Assembly (NCBI RefSeq): GCF_014171595.1
Contig: NZ_CP050451.1
Span: 2,480,001 to 2,544,000 of the forward strand
DNA from: Massilia sp. Se16.2.3
Lineage (GTDB): Bacteria > Pseudomonadota > Gammaproteobacteria > Burkholderiales > Burkholderiaceae_D
Reading direction: 5' to 3'
DNA length: 64,000 nt
In this document: positions 31,403 through 41,629 of the stretch, piece after piece
Position numbering within the stretch: position 1 is the first letter of the stretch
Layout: each line of letters starts with the position of its first letter
Notes under the pieces: generated by a model
Database searches by the model: none
What the model was told of the DNA's origin: nothing
What the model saw: the letters and a program-made list of their open reading frames with translations, nothing else
Position numbers and translations under genes: made by a program

Positions 31403-32477
31403 ATGTCGAACATCTTTCAGGAAACGGGCGCGCGGCGCCGCAGCCGCCGCGGTCCGAGCCGTGGGCGTGGTCGCATTGCTGTCGGCCGCGCTGGCGGGAT
31501 GCAGCGGACGCTCCGCACCGACCAAGCCGGGACAGGCCCTTGCCAACGTCAACGGCGAAGAGATCACGGTGCTGCAGCTGAACGAGGAGATCCAGCGCGC
31601 CGGCATCCCCGCCACGCGCCAGCCCGACGCCAGCAAGCAATTGCTGCAGGCGCTGATCGACCGCGAGCTGCTCGAGCACGCGGCAACCCAGGAAAAGCTC
31701 GACCGCGATCCGAAGGTGATGGGCGCCATCGAGCGCGCCCGTTCGCTGATCGTGGCGCAAGCCTACATGCAGAAGCGGCTGGCCAATGTCGCCAAGCCGA
31801 CGCCGGCCGAGGTCGAGGAGTACTACAAGGCGCATCCCGACTACTTCGACAAGCGCAAGCAGTTCAGCATGGATCAGCTCGTCATCGCGGGGAGCGACCT
31901 CACGCCCGAGGTACGCAAGGCGGCCGATAGCGCGCGTTCGCTCGAAGAGGTTGCGGTCTGGCTCGATGCGCACGGCATCAAGTACGGCCGCGCCCAGATC
32001 ACGCGCAGTACCGCCGACCTGAACCCCGCGCTGGCGAAGAAGCTGCTCGCCATGCCCAAAGGCCAACTGTTCAGCGTACGCGAAGGTGAGCGCGCCATGA
32101 TGCTGTCGATAGCCGAGGTACGCGAGGCGCCGGTGCCGCTCAATGTCGCCACGCCCCAGATCGCGCAGTACCTGTTGACGCGCAAGCACAAGGAAGTGGC
32201 CGCGGCCGAGGTCGACCGGCTGCGTGAGGGAGCCAGGATCGAATACCTGAACAAGGAGCTGGCACTCGATGCGAGGGCCGCGCCGGCCAGTCTTGCCAAT
32301 CCGCGTGGTACGGATGCCGGCGACGCGGGACGCGCCGGCAAGGCAGTGGCACCTGCTGCCGGCACGGCGTCCGGTACCGGCCCGGCGGCAATGCCCGAGA
32401 CGGCTCCGGCGCGTACCACGGGCGCAGGAACGCCGGACGCCGCGGCGGTCGATCGCGGCGTCGCCGGCCTGAAGTAA
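31403..32477 (+). CDS. epsD: EpsD-family peptidyl-prolyl isomerase-like lipoprotein, frameshifted near the start
   Basis: A SurA/PpiD-like periplasmic protein of the EpsD family, always found in XrtB exopolysaccharide clusters. It has a lipobox (LLSAALAGCS), NGEEITVLQLNEEIQRAG, a chaperone-like helical part and a weak parvulin-like domain; the C-terminus is an Ala/Gly/Thr-rich tail. The ATG at 31403 has GAGG 6 bases upstream and gives MSNIFQET. One extra base in the GGGCGCGCGG stretch near 31425 would join this to RGAAAAAVRAVGVVALLSAA. Without that correction only a GTG start at 31461 is available. Confidence 0.8.
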
Positions 32478-32508
32478 TCGGCCTCAACCAAACTCTGGAG
32501 GAGCGAGC

Positions 32509-33297
32509 ATGAAAACACTTGCACAATGGATCATGGCAGCTGTGCTGGCACTGGGCGCCGGGTTCGCCAGCGCCGCCGAAGTGCTGCTCGGACCGGGCGA
32601 CGTGGTGCGCCTGTCCGTGTACGGCAGCCCCGACCTGGCGGTCGAGACGCGGGTCAGCGAGAGTGGCGCCATTACCTTTCCCTTGCTGGGCCAGGTGGCC
32701 GTCGGCGGCCTGTCCGTTGCCGCAGCCGAGAAAAAGATCGGCAACCTGTTGGAAAAGGGTGGCTACCTGAAAAAAGCCGAGGTCAACATGATTGTCACCA
32801 CGCTGGCCAGCCAGCAGGTCTCGGTCCTTGGACAGGTCAACCGGCCGGGGCGCTATCCGGTGGAAGGGCGACGCAAGGTACTGGACCTGCTCGCCATGGC
32901 TGGGGGAATCGGCTCCGAGGGAGGCGACCTCATCAGTCTGGTGCGTACCCGCGACGGCAAGACCACGCGCGAGACAATCGACGTTGTCGACATGGTGCGC
33001 AAGGGTGAACTCGACAAGGACTTCGAAGTGGCCGGCGGCGACATCATCTATGTCGAGCGCGCGCCCCGTGCCTATGTCACCGGCGAAGTGCAGCGGCCCG
33101 GGGCATTTCGCATCGAGCGGGGCATGACGGTCCAGCAGGCGATTTCCGCCGGCGGCGGCCTGACCCCGCGCGGCAGCGACAACGGCATGCGCATCACCCG
33201 CCGCGATGCCGCCGGCCGTCCTTTCACGCTCGAAGCCCGCGCCAGCGATCCGGTCCAGGTCGACGATGTGATCACCGTGCGCGAAAGCTGGTTCTGA
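32509..33297 (+). CDS. epsE: Polysaccharide export protein EpsE (Wza family)
   Basis: A 262-residue outer-membrane export protein. The signal peptide (MAAVLALGAGFASA) is followed by the Poly_export motif LGPGDVVRLSVYGSPDLAVE, then SLBB-type repeats (QVSVLGQVNRPGRYPVEG and RAYVTGEVQRPGAFRIERG). It lacks a lipobox Cys and the long Wza C-terminal helix, as usual for EpsE. GGAGG stands before the ATG. It lies 31 bases after epsD and 16 bases before epsF. Confidence 0.93.
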   Translation: MKTLAQWIMAAVLALGAGFASAAEVLLGPGDVVRLSVYGSPDLAVETRVSESGAITFPLLGQVAVGGLSVAAAEKKIGNLLEKGGYLKKAEVNMIVTTLASQQVSVLGQVNRPGRYPVEGRRKVLDLLAMAGGIGSEGGDLISLVRTRDGKTTRETIDVVDMVRKGELDKDFEVAGGDIIYVERAPRAYVTGEVQRPGAFRIERGMTVQQAISAGGGLTPRGSDNGMRITRRDAAGRPFTLEARASDPVQVDDVITVRESWF

Positions 33298-33313
33298 GCC
33301 GCCCGGAGTCGCC

Positions 33314-34723
33314 ATGAACCTCTATCAATTCCTGTTGTTGCTGCGCGCACGGCGACGCCTGATCCTGTCGACCCTGCTGGTGACGGTGTTGCTGGCGCTC
33401 GGCTGGAGCCTGATCCAGAACAAGACCTACACCGCGACCGCATCGGTACTGCTCAACTATAAAGGCGTGGACCCGCTCACCGGTGTGACCACACCCGGGC
33501 AGCTGCTGCCCGGCTACATGGCGACCCAGATCGACATCATCACCAGCAAGAACGTGGCATTGCGCGTCGTCGACCGCCTGCGCCTGGCGACCAGCCCGGT
33601 CGTGATCGCGCAGTTCCAGGACGCTACCGACGGCAAGGGCAGCGTGCGCGACTGGCTGGCCGACCTGCTGCTGCGCAAGCTCGAAATCAAGCCGGCGCGC
33701 GAATCGAGCGTCGTCGAAATCAGCTTCAAGGGCGCCGATCCGGCCTTCGCCGCCGCGGTCGCGAACGCGTTCGCCGAGGAATACCAGAACGCCTCCGTGC
33801 AGCTCAAGACCGAGCCGATGAAAAAGGCGGCGTCCTATTTCAATGAGCAGACGAAACAGCTGCGCGACAACGTCGAGACGGCCCAGGCGCGCCTGTCGAA
33901 ATACCAGCAGGAGAAGGGCATCGTCAGCCTCGACAACAATCGTGTCGACATCGAGCTGGCGCGCCTGAACGACTTGTCCTCGCAGCTCGTGGCGGCGCAG
34001 GCGGCAGCGCTCGAGGCTACCTCGCGCGAACGCATGGCGGGGGGCAATGCCGTACACTCGCCGGATGTGGCCAACAATCCCCTGGTGCAGAATCTGCGCG
34101 TAGCACTCGCGTCGGCTGAAGCCAAACTGGCGGAAGGCGCTGCCCGCTACGGCAGCAACCACCCGCAGTACCGTGCTGCGCGCGCCGAAGTCGACAAGAT
34201 GCGCGCAGACCTGAATGCCGCGCTCGGTACGGTGTCGAAGAGCGTCGGCGGCAATGCGCAGGTGTTGCGCCAGCGCGAGGAGGAATTGCGTGCCGCCCTG
34301 GCGGCCCAGAAGACCCGGGTGCTCGAGCTGAACCGCACTCGCGACGAACTCGGCGTCCTGCTGAAGGACCTCGACAGCGCGCAGCGCGCCTTCGATGCGG
34401 CCAGCGGGCGCTTCTCCCAGACCCGGATCGAAGCCCAGGCCGAGCAGTCCGATATCGCGGTGCTGAACCCGGCGGTCGCGCCGGCCGAACCCTCAGGCCC
34501 GCGGGTCCTGCTCAACACCCTGGTGGCAATTCTGCTGGGCAGCATCCTTGGCGTGGGCCTGGCCTTGCTGCTGGAATTGCTGCAACGGCCCGTGCGGTCC
34601 GGTGCCGACGTGCACGACCTGCTGGGTATCCCTGTGTTGGGCACCATCGAGTGGCAGGCGCCGCGCCCGCGTAGCGGCCTGCGCGCGTTGATGGCACCGC
34701 GGCGCCTGTTGCGCCTGAACTGA
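33314..34723 (+). CDS. epsF: Chain-length determinant protein EpsF (Wzz/GNVR type)
   Basis: A 469-residue polysaccharide co-polymerase. It has a first membrane helix (LILSTLLVTVLLALGWSLI), a large periplasmic coiled coil (FNEQTKQLRDNVETAQARLS, EVDKMRADLNAALG), then AVAPAEPSGPRVLLNTLVAI leading into the second helix. It probably controls polymer length together with EpsG, whose gene starts 11 bases later. Confidence 0.92.
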   Translation: MNLYQFLLLLRARRRLILSTLLVTVLLALGWSLIQNKTYTATASVLLNYKGVDPLTGVTTPGQLLPGYMATQIDIITSKNVALRVVDRLRLATSPVVIAQFQDATDGKGSVRDWLADLLLRKLEIKPARESSVVEISFKGADPAFAAAVANAFAEEYQNASVQLKTEPMKKAASYFNEQTKQLRDNVETAQARLSKYQQEKGIVSLDNNRVDIELARLNDLSSQLVAAQAAALEATSRERMAGGNAVHSPDVANNPLVQNLRVALASAEAKLAEGAARYGSNHPQYRAARAEVDKMRADLNAALGTVSKSVGGNAQVLRQREEELRAALAAQKTRVLELNRTRDELGVLLKDLDSAQRAFDAASGRFSQTRIEAQAEQSDIAVLNPAVAPAEPSGPRVLLNTLVAILLGSILGVGLALLLELLQRPVRSGADVHDLLGIPVLGTIEWQAPRPRSGLRALMAPRRLLRLN

Positions 34724-34734
34724 AGGAAGCTGCG

Positions 34735-35601
34735 ATGAACTCACCCATCCTCTCACCGCTGCCAGCCGATACTGCGGACTCGCGCATGGGCATGCTGCTG
34801 CTCGAAGCGGGCAAGCTAACGCTGGACAACGCCGAGCGCGTGCTGCGCATGCAGAAGGATCTCGGCATCCGCTATGGCGAAGCCGCGGTGCGCCTTGGCC
34901 TGGTCAGCGAGGACGACATTCGCCAGGCGTTGGCGCGGCAGTTCGGCTATGACTACGTGCAGCCGGGGCAGGGCGCTCTGTCGGCGCGCCTGGTGGCCGC
35001 CTACGAGCCTTTTTCGCCTCAGGTAGAAGCCCTGCGCGAGATTCGCAGCCAGTTGATGTTGCGCTGGTTTGCGCGCGGCCGCCGGGCACTGGCCGTGGTC
35101 GGCGCCGACCCCGAGGACGGAGCGGCATTGTTCGCCGCCAATCTCGCAGTCGTCCTGTCCCAGCTCGGCGAGCAGACCCTGCTCGTGGACGCGAACCTGC
35201 GCAGTCCGCGCCAACAGGAGGTGTTCGGACTCAAGCCACGCCAGGGCTTGTCCGACCTGCTCGTGGGACGCACCGACCTCGACGCAATCGTGCGTGTCCC
35301 GGGGTTTGCCGACCTGTCGGTCCTGCCGGCCGGTACCTTGCCCCCCAATCCCCAGGAACTGCTGAGCCGTGAGGCATTTCGCACGCTGCACACGCTGCTG
35401 GAAAACCGCTACGACGTCCTCCTGTACGACCTGGCGCCCTTCGGCTACGGCGCCGACGCACTCGCCGTGGCCGCGCGCGCGGGCGGGGTGCTGCTGGCCG
35501 CGCGCAAGGATCATACCCGTGTCGCCGATGTCGCGCGGATGGCCGAGCAGCTGGTCGAGGCCGGGGCCGAGGTCGTCGGCGCCGTCGTCATGGAGTTCTG
35601 A
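34735..35601 (+). CDS. epsG: EpsG tyrosine-kinase-like ATPase with degenerate P-loop
   Basis: A 288-residue BY-kinase-type cytoplasmic partner of EpsF. An N-terminal GspE-like segment (GKLTLDNAERVLRMQKDLGIRYGEAAV) precedes a MinD/Wzc-like fold with QTLLVDANLRSPRQQEVFGL and VLLYDLAPFGYGADA. The Walker A position reads GADPEDGAALFAANLA, with no Gly-Lys-Ser/Thr, and the C-terminus (VVGAVVMEF) has no Tyr cluster. ATP hydrolysis and autophosphorylation are therefore doubtful. The gene is otherwise intact. Confidence 0.88.
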   Translation: MNSPILSPLPADTADSRMGMLLLEAGKLTLDNAERVLRMQKDLGIRYGEAAVRLGLVSEDDIRQALARQFGYDYVQPGQGALSARLVAAYEPFSPQVEALREIRSQLMLRWFARGRRALAVVGADPEDGAALFAANLAVVLSQLGEQTLLVDANLRSPRQQEVFGLKPRQGLSDLLVGRTDLDAIVRVPGFADLSVLPAGTLPPNPQELLSREAFRTLHTLLENRYDVLLYDLAPFGYGADALAVAARAGGVLLAARKDHTRVADVARMAEQLVEAGAEVVGAVVMEF

Positions 35602-36577
35602 ATGACGAGCCAGGCCAGCTCGCAGGTGTCCGGGCCGACGGCAAGCGCGTCCACGCGTGCGGCGGCCGGCACCGCCGATGCGCCCATGTCTCGCCGCGGC
35701 TTTGCAGGACTGCGCCACGCAGCCCGCGCGGCGCTGCCGGAATGGTGGCCCGTGTGGCTCGGGCTGGCCGCACTGTTCCTGCCGACCTTCGCCAGTCTGG
35801 CGACCGGCGCCTGGATCGGCGAAGAGCAGGCCCATGGACCGATGATCTTCGCGCTGGCACTGTGGCTTCTCTGGCGCAAGTGGGCTATCGTGCAGGCCCT
35901 GCCTCCGGCCTCGTCCGCGACCGGCTGGGCGGTGCTCGCTGTGGGCCTGGTGCTGCACCTGCTGGGGCGCTCGCAGCATATATTGATGTTCGAGATCGGC
36001 GCCATCATCGTCGTGCTCGCGGCAATCGTGCTGGTCAAACACGGTGTGTCCGCACTGCGCGTGTTGTGGTTCCCCTTCTTCTTCATGCTGTTCATGGTGC
36101 CCCTGCCCAGCGAATTCGTGGCCGCCGTCACGATGCCGATGAAGATGGCGGTGTCCTGGGCCACCGAACAGCTGCTGTTCGCAGCCGGCTACCCGATCGG
36201 GCGTTCCGGCGTGGTGCTGCAAATCGGTCAATACCAGCTGCTGGTAGCCGATGCCTGCGCCGGCCTGCAAACGCTGCTCACGCTCGAGGCGCTCGGCCTG
36301 TTCTACCTGAACCTGATGCGCCATCCCTCGGCGTTTCGCAATATCTGGCTGGCCTTGCTGATTGTTCCGATCTCGTTTTCGGCCAACGTGATCCGGGTCG
36401 TGGTGCTGACCCTGGTCACCTTTTATTTGGGCGACGCGGCGGGCCAGGGCTTCCTGCACGGCTTCGCCGGCATGGTGCTGTTCCTGACGGCGCTGGCGCT
36501 CATTCTCGCAGTGGACTCGGGGCTGCAGTGGCTGGCGCGACGGCGCATGGCCGGGGCGCGCGGGGGAGGGGACATGA
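35602..36577 (+). CDS. xrtB: Exosortase B, frameshifted at its extreme C-terminus
   Basis: A multi-pass membrane cysteine transpeptidase that cleaves PEP-CTERM sorting signals. Catalytic residues are visible: Cys at about residue 219 (LLVADACAGLQTL), Arg 265 (FSANVIRVVVLT) and His 286 (QGFLHGFAGMVLF). As sequenced, the frame runs on into the start of epsI and stops at 36636. If one G is removed from the G-rich run at 36558–36569, it ends with a TGA at 36575 overlapping the epsI ATG (ATGA), the expected coupling. The ATG at 35602 follows the epsG stop directly. Confidence 0.92.
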
Positions 36578-37256
36578 ACAGCCGTTTCCTTGCCAGCCTG
36601 ACCCGGGCGTGGCAATGGCGGCCACGTCGGCCCTGACAGGCGCGTTGACGCCGTCGCAGAAGACAGCCCAGGCGCGGCCCGGCTTCAGCCTGGAAGCAAT
36701 GGTGCCCGCTCAATTCGGCGCCTGGCGCATCGACCCCGCCATTGTGCCGCTCACGCCCAATCCCGAGCAGCAGGGTTTGCTGGAAAAGATTTACGATCAG
36801 ACCCTCTCGCGCACCTATGTCGACGATGGCGGCAGGCGCGTGATGCTGTCGATTGCCTACGGTGGCGACCAGAGCAAGGCGCTGCAGCTGCACCTGCCCG
36901 AAGTCTGCTACGTCGCGCAGGGATTCCAGCTCGTCCGCGACGGCAGCGACCGCCTCACGACCGGTTATGGCGTCCTGCCCGTGCAGCGCCTGGTCGCGCG
37001 ACTGCAAGAACGCAACGAACCGATCACCTACTGGGTGACGATCGGCGAACATGCCACGCGCTCCGGCATCGAGCAGAAACTGCGGCGCCTGGCCTATGGC
37101 CTGTCGGGCGAGATCCCGGACGGCATGCTGGTGCGCGTATCGAGCATCACGAACGACGAGCCCGGCGCATGGCGGCTACAGGACCGTTTTGTTGGGGAAC
37201 TGCTGGCCGCCATGGGTCCAACCGATCGTGCACGCCTCATCGGCGCGCTGCGCTGA
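36574..37256 (+). CDS. epsI: Exosortase-associated protein EpsI (B type), frameshifted near the start
   Basis: The partner protein of XrtB. Family-type sequence: KTAQARPGFSLEAMVPAQFG, then YDQTLSRTYVDDGGRRVMLS and LQLHLPEVCYVAQGFQLV (conserved Cys), then EPITYWVTIGEHATR. The N-terminus MNSRFLASLT at ATG 36574 joins the rest only if one T is restored near 36602 (CCC|GGGC), giving MNSRFLASLTLGVAMAAT, a normal signal-type start. It overlaps xrtB by 4 bases in the reconstructed reading. Confidence 0.87.
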
Positions 37257-37270
37257 CCGTCCCTGTCATC

Positions 37271-38759
37271 ATGTCCGACACCTTGCTCCAGGTTGTTTTC
37301 AGCTCCTTGCCATTCGCTGTGGTGCTGTTCCTCGTGATCGCGGCCGTGCTCGGCATCGGTCTCGGCCTGGTATGGCCGCGGCTGCTCGCCTATCCCTATC
37401 TGTGCATCTTTTTCTGGATGAATTCGACCAGTTACGGCAGCTTGTCCGTATTCGCCACCCCCGGTGTCTACAGCCGCGGTTCCGGCTTGCTGTTCTTCCC
37501 GGTGGTGCTCTGGTATGTCCTCGGTGCCTGGGCATGCGCCCGGGTGGCGGCGGCATTCCGGCCCGGCGGCACGACGGATTGCAACCTGCGGCCCTGGTTC
37601 TGGGGCTGGACGCTGCTGCTGGGCGCCCATGCCGCTGCCGCTATTTTCGCTGGCGTGCCGCTGAAGGACGCGCTGGCACCGTCGGGATTTTCCAACATTG
37701 TATGGATGGGGCCGCTGGTTGCACTGATGCTGCTGGCGTTCCGCACCCGCGCCGAGGCCCTGGAACTGGCCCGTTTCATCATGCTGGCCGGTCTTGGACG
37801 GGCGCTGTTTGGCCTGGTGCGCTGGGCGGCCTTTGGTGGCGACCCGAACAACGTCTACGCCAACATGAACGCGATCAGCATCCGTCTGACCTTCTTCGAC
37901 ATCAACGACAGCCTGCTCTGCATGATGGCATGCGCGATTGCCGCGGTGACCCTGTTTGGTACTGGCAATAGCAACGAAAAGAGCGACGATGGGCAAACGC
38001 GTCTGTGGCGGCTGCTGGCGTGGCTGGCGCTGGCGAGTACGGCCGCCTGCATCGTCCTGTCCTACCGCCGTAGCGCCTGGATAGGCTTCATGCTCGGCTG
38101 TGCTGTCGTGCTGCTGCGCTTTCCGCCGCGTCGCCGCATCCAGTTGGCGCTCGCGGCCTCGCCGCTGGTGGGCGCGGCGCTTGGCTACGCAGCCCCTGCG
38201 TCGCCTGGGCCAGGCCGGCGGCGGGATGGCCAGCCTGCTCTACGACATGCAGTCACGCCGCTTCGGACCCGAGAGCGAGCGCGTTCTCGAACTGAAACTG
38301 GTGCTGGCCGATATCCTTGCGCGGCCATTCACCGGCATCGGCGCCTGGGGCCGCTATACCGGCTACCAGCAGATCTCCTGGCAGGCCAATCCGGACGGTG
38401 GCCTGTTCCTGCACAGCGGCGTGCTGCACGTGTTGCTGAAAAGCGGCCTGCCCGGGCTAATCCTGCTGGGTGGAACGATCTGCGCCTTCGTGCTGGTCGC
38501 GCGCCGCGCCCTGCGCAGCCTGCCTCCCGACCTGCTGGGCCTGGGTACGGCAGGCGCAGCCGCGCTTGCCTTCATGATCCCCGACGTACTGATCGGCACG
38601 CCCTTTCCCCAGGTGCGCACGACCCAGATGCTGGCCATTGCCCTGGCCTTGCCCTACATTGCGCTGGCCGCCGGCGCTACCATGCCGCTACCACGCCGGA
38701 GGCACATGCGCGTACGCTTGCGTCCCGAAGCCGAATCCCTCGCAGGGAGCATCGCTTGA
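37271..38759 (+). CDS. Wzy-type polysaccharide polymerase / O-antigen ligase-like protein, frameshifted
   Basis: A roughly 495-residue inner-membrane protein with about ten hydrophobic helices, a periplasmic loop holding MQSRRFGPESERVLELKL and FTGIGAWGRYTGYQ, and a late LHVLLKSGLPGLILL, as in the Wzy_C/O-antigen ligase family. SYRRSAWIGFMLG is the conserved cytoplasmic-face motif. Frame 1 becomes implausible after GAALGYAA; removing one C from the CCCC run near 38193 gives GYAALRRLGQAGGGMASLLYDM and an open frame to 38759. Start ATG 37271 is 15 bases after epsI. Confidence 0.83.
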
Positions 38760-38912
38760 GGCCAGCCTTCCACAGGGTAAAGGGCGGCCCCATCGGCCTG
38801 TCCGGGCGGCAGCGAGTCAGGGCAGGCCGGCGCGCGGCAACCCGTCACGGCAGTTGGGCGGGCGCGCAGTCGACCGATGGGGCAGGGCGTACGCATCCGT
38901 CCCGGCAAACCC

Positions 38913-40417
38913 ATGAACCTGCGCCTGTTCCACAATGCCTGGTCGAACCTGCTGGGGCGGCAGTGCCGGCGCTCGCCGCGCTGGCCACCGTCCCGCTGGT
39001 CGTTGCGGGCCTGGGCGAAGCCGGCTATGGGCTGTATTCGCTGGTGACCGCCATCGTCGGCTATTTCGCCGTCATCGATATCAACGTTACGGCCGGCTCA
39101 GTCAAGTACATCGCGGCCCAGCATGCGCGCGCCGAGCACGACAGCGTGGCAGAGACGCTGTGCTTCGGTTTCACCGTCTATTTGCTGATCGGCACGCTCG
39201 GAGCGCTGGGATTGTATGGCGCGGCGCCCTGGCTGGCGGCGGAGGTGTTCGCGGTGCCTGCCACACTGGCTGGCGAGGCCGTATCCTGCCTGCGCCTTGC
39301 CGCGCTTGGCTTTCTTCTCGGCCAGCTGCAAAGTTATCTCAATAGCGTTCCGCAGGGGCTGATGCGCTTCGACGTCTCCGGTCGCATCGAGATGGTATTC
39401 GGTACGCTCGTGCCGCTGCTGACGGTGGCGGTGTTGATGCTGGGACAGGGCTTGTACGAGGTGATCGCGCTGCGCGTGGTCGCTAGCGCCCTGCATTGCC
39501 TGGTGTTGTGGCGCGGCGTGAAGCGCCTGTTGCCGCGCCTGCGCTGGCGCTGGCCGGACCGTGCCCTGCGTGGCAGCATCCTCGGTTTTTCCGCCTATTC
39601 CTTCCTCTCGCGCTTCGCCGCGCTCTCGTATGCGCACGCCGACAAATTGGTCATCGGTGCGCTCGTCGGCGTCACCGGCCTGGCTTACTTCACGGTGGCG
39701 GCCACGCTGGCGAACCGCGTGCTGGGTCTGACCTTCCGCCTCTCAGGGGTGTTCTTCCCCGCCACCAGCGCACTGGCTGCCGGCGGCGAACTGGCGCGGC
39801 TGGGCCGCGCCTACCTGAAGGCTACCCGCTACCTGGTCTACGTGAACGCCGCCATGCTGGTGCTGCTCGCCGTGTTTGCCCATCCGCTGCTCACCGCCCG
39901 GATGGGCGCCGATTTCGCGCGCAGCGGCGCGCTCGTACTGGCCCTGATGGCCCTGTCGCAGTTCGTCGACTCGCTTACCAGCCTGCCCACGCTCGTCAAC
40001 GACGGCATGGGTTACCCCCGCCTGTCGGGCGTGTTCGCGCTCGCTCGTGCGCTCGTTGGCCTGGTGCTGGTCTATGCGGGCGTGGCCGGCTGGGGAATCG
40101 AGGGCGCGGCCTGGGGCCACCTGCTGGCTTCCTTGTTGTTTACCGTCAGCTTTCTCGTTGTCGTGCACGGGCGCACAGTGCCAACGCAGCTGTCGCACCT
40201 GTGTGCGCATGCCTACCTTCCCGGTATTGGCGCCGCGGCAATCGCCGCGGTCTTCGCAGGCGCGGCCGAACGCTGGTTCGACCGCGGCAGCCTTGACTTC
40301 GCCCTGATCGCTTTGATCAGCGCTGCGCTGCTGGCCTTGCTCGGGATGGTGTTCGTTGTCGAACGCGATGACCGCCGCTGGGCCTGGGCATGGGTCAAGG
40401 CCATGGCGGGGGGCTAG
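38913..40417 (+). CDS. Polysaccharide flippase (Wzx/MATE-like), frameshifted near the start
   Basis: An oligosaccharide transporter of about 501 residues with 12–14 hydrophobic segments, for example LAALATVPLVVAGLGEAGYG, SYAHADKLVIGALVGVTGLA and MGYPRLSGVFALARALVGL. It flips lipid-linked repeat units to the periplasm. The natural start is ATG 38913 (MNLRLFHNAWSNLLG). One missing G near 38957 (LLG|AAVPALAAL) shifts the frame. It ends one base before the next gene's GTG. Confidence 0.85.
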
Positions 40418-40418
40418 G

Positions 40419-41629
40419 GTGCGTGTCCTGCTGGTATCGGAGGACTTGCCGGGCGAGCAGATAGGCGGGCTCGGCAAGCATGTCGTCACGCTCGGCAACA
40501 CGCTGCTCGCGCGCGGACACGAAGTCAGCATTCTCGGCCGTAACGACCTCGGGCCAGGCGCCGGCGCCGCGCAGATCGGCTTTCACGGCCGCTTCCAGCC
40601 CGGTTTCGACTATGCCCACCCCGGCTGGAAGGAGCAGCAACTCGGGCTCTTCAATCCGCTCAAGCGTCCTTACTTCGCGCGCAAGATCGGCCGCGCCATC
40701 GCGCGCCATGCTGGCCATGCCGACGTCGTGCACTACCACGGACACCTGCCGCTCGTCGGTCAATATGTCGATCCAGCATTGAACTTCGTGCAAACCCGCC
40801 ACGACCAGGGCAGCGAATGCCTTACCCATCTGCGCTTTCGCGAGGGCCAGGTGTGCACGACCCGTGCCCCCCGCGATTGCTCGGCCTGCATCGATGCGCG
40901 CGCCGGCGCCCTGCGCCAGGGTATCACCGCCATCGCCGTAAATGGCTACCGCCAGGCCAGCGCCCGTGCCTTTGCCAGCCACAAGACCGTGTTCGTGTCG
41001 GACTTCCTGCGCTGCCAGTTCCTGCGTGCCGAGCCCGGCGCCGACCTGTCGCGTTGCCGCGTGATCCCCAACTTCGTCGACTATGCGCGCCTGGCCGCCA
41101 TCGCCGCCGCCGCGCCCGAACCCGTGCCGGGCGACATCGTGCTGGTCGGGCGTATCGATGCCGGCAAGGGCTTCGGCGAATTTCTCGTGGCGCTAGAAGG
41201 ACGCTTGCCGGCCTGGGCGAGCGTGTCGATCGTGGGGACGGGCCCGAACGCGCCGAACTGGAACGCCGCCACGGCGGCGCGCAGGTGCGCTTTCTCGGCT
41301 GGCAGGACGGACAGCGCACGCTGGCCCGGAGCGCGTGCAGCCACCTGTGCGTCGTTCCCTCCATCTGCGAGGAAGCCTGCAGCACCACCGTGCTCGAGGC
41401 GTTGGCCTTGGGCCGTCCCTGCATTGCCCTGGCCAGGGGCGGTACGCCGGAACTGGCCAGCTACCAGCAGTATCCTGGTCAGCTGCAGCTGGCCCTGAGC
41501 ATGGCGGAACTGGCCGATCGGGTCCTGGCGCAGCTCGCGATCCCGCCGTGCCGTGGCCCGCTGCCGCCCCGTTTCGGCGCCGATGCCGCCGTCATCGTCC
41601 CCCGACTGGTAGACCTGTATGCCGACTGA
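40419..41629 (+). CDS. Glycosyltransferase family 4-like, frameshifted
   Basis: A GT-B fold glycosyltransferase of about 403 residues. The N-terminal part has VRVLLVSEDLPGEQIGGLGKHV and a Cys-rich insert (CTTRAPRDCSACIDARAGAL); the middle has VIPNFVDYARL and DIVLVGRIDAGKGFGEF. The C-terminal donor site is VPSICEEACSTTVLEALALGRPCI. The halves are joined if one G is restored near 41251 (GPNA|AELERRHGGAQVRFLGW). It starts at GTG 40419, directly after the flippase stop. Confidence 0.85.

Noticed and set aside
35742..37256. A single long protein spanning xrtB and epsI in one frame
   Set aside because: Its first 270 or so residues are an out-of-frame shadow of xrtB; only the part from about 36605 onward is EpsI-like.
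37169..40417. A 1082-codon fused polymerase–flippase protein
   Set aside because: The middle section (about 38200–38950) is nonsense in that frame, while two separate family-consistent genes are recovered by single-base corrections near 38193 and 38957.
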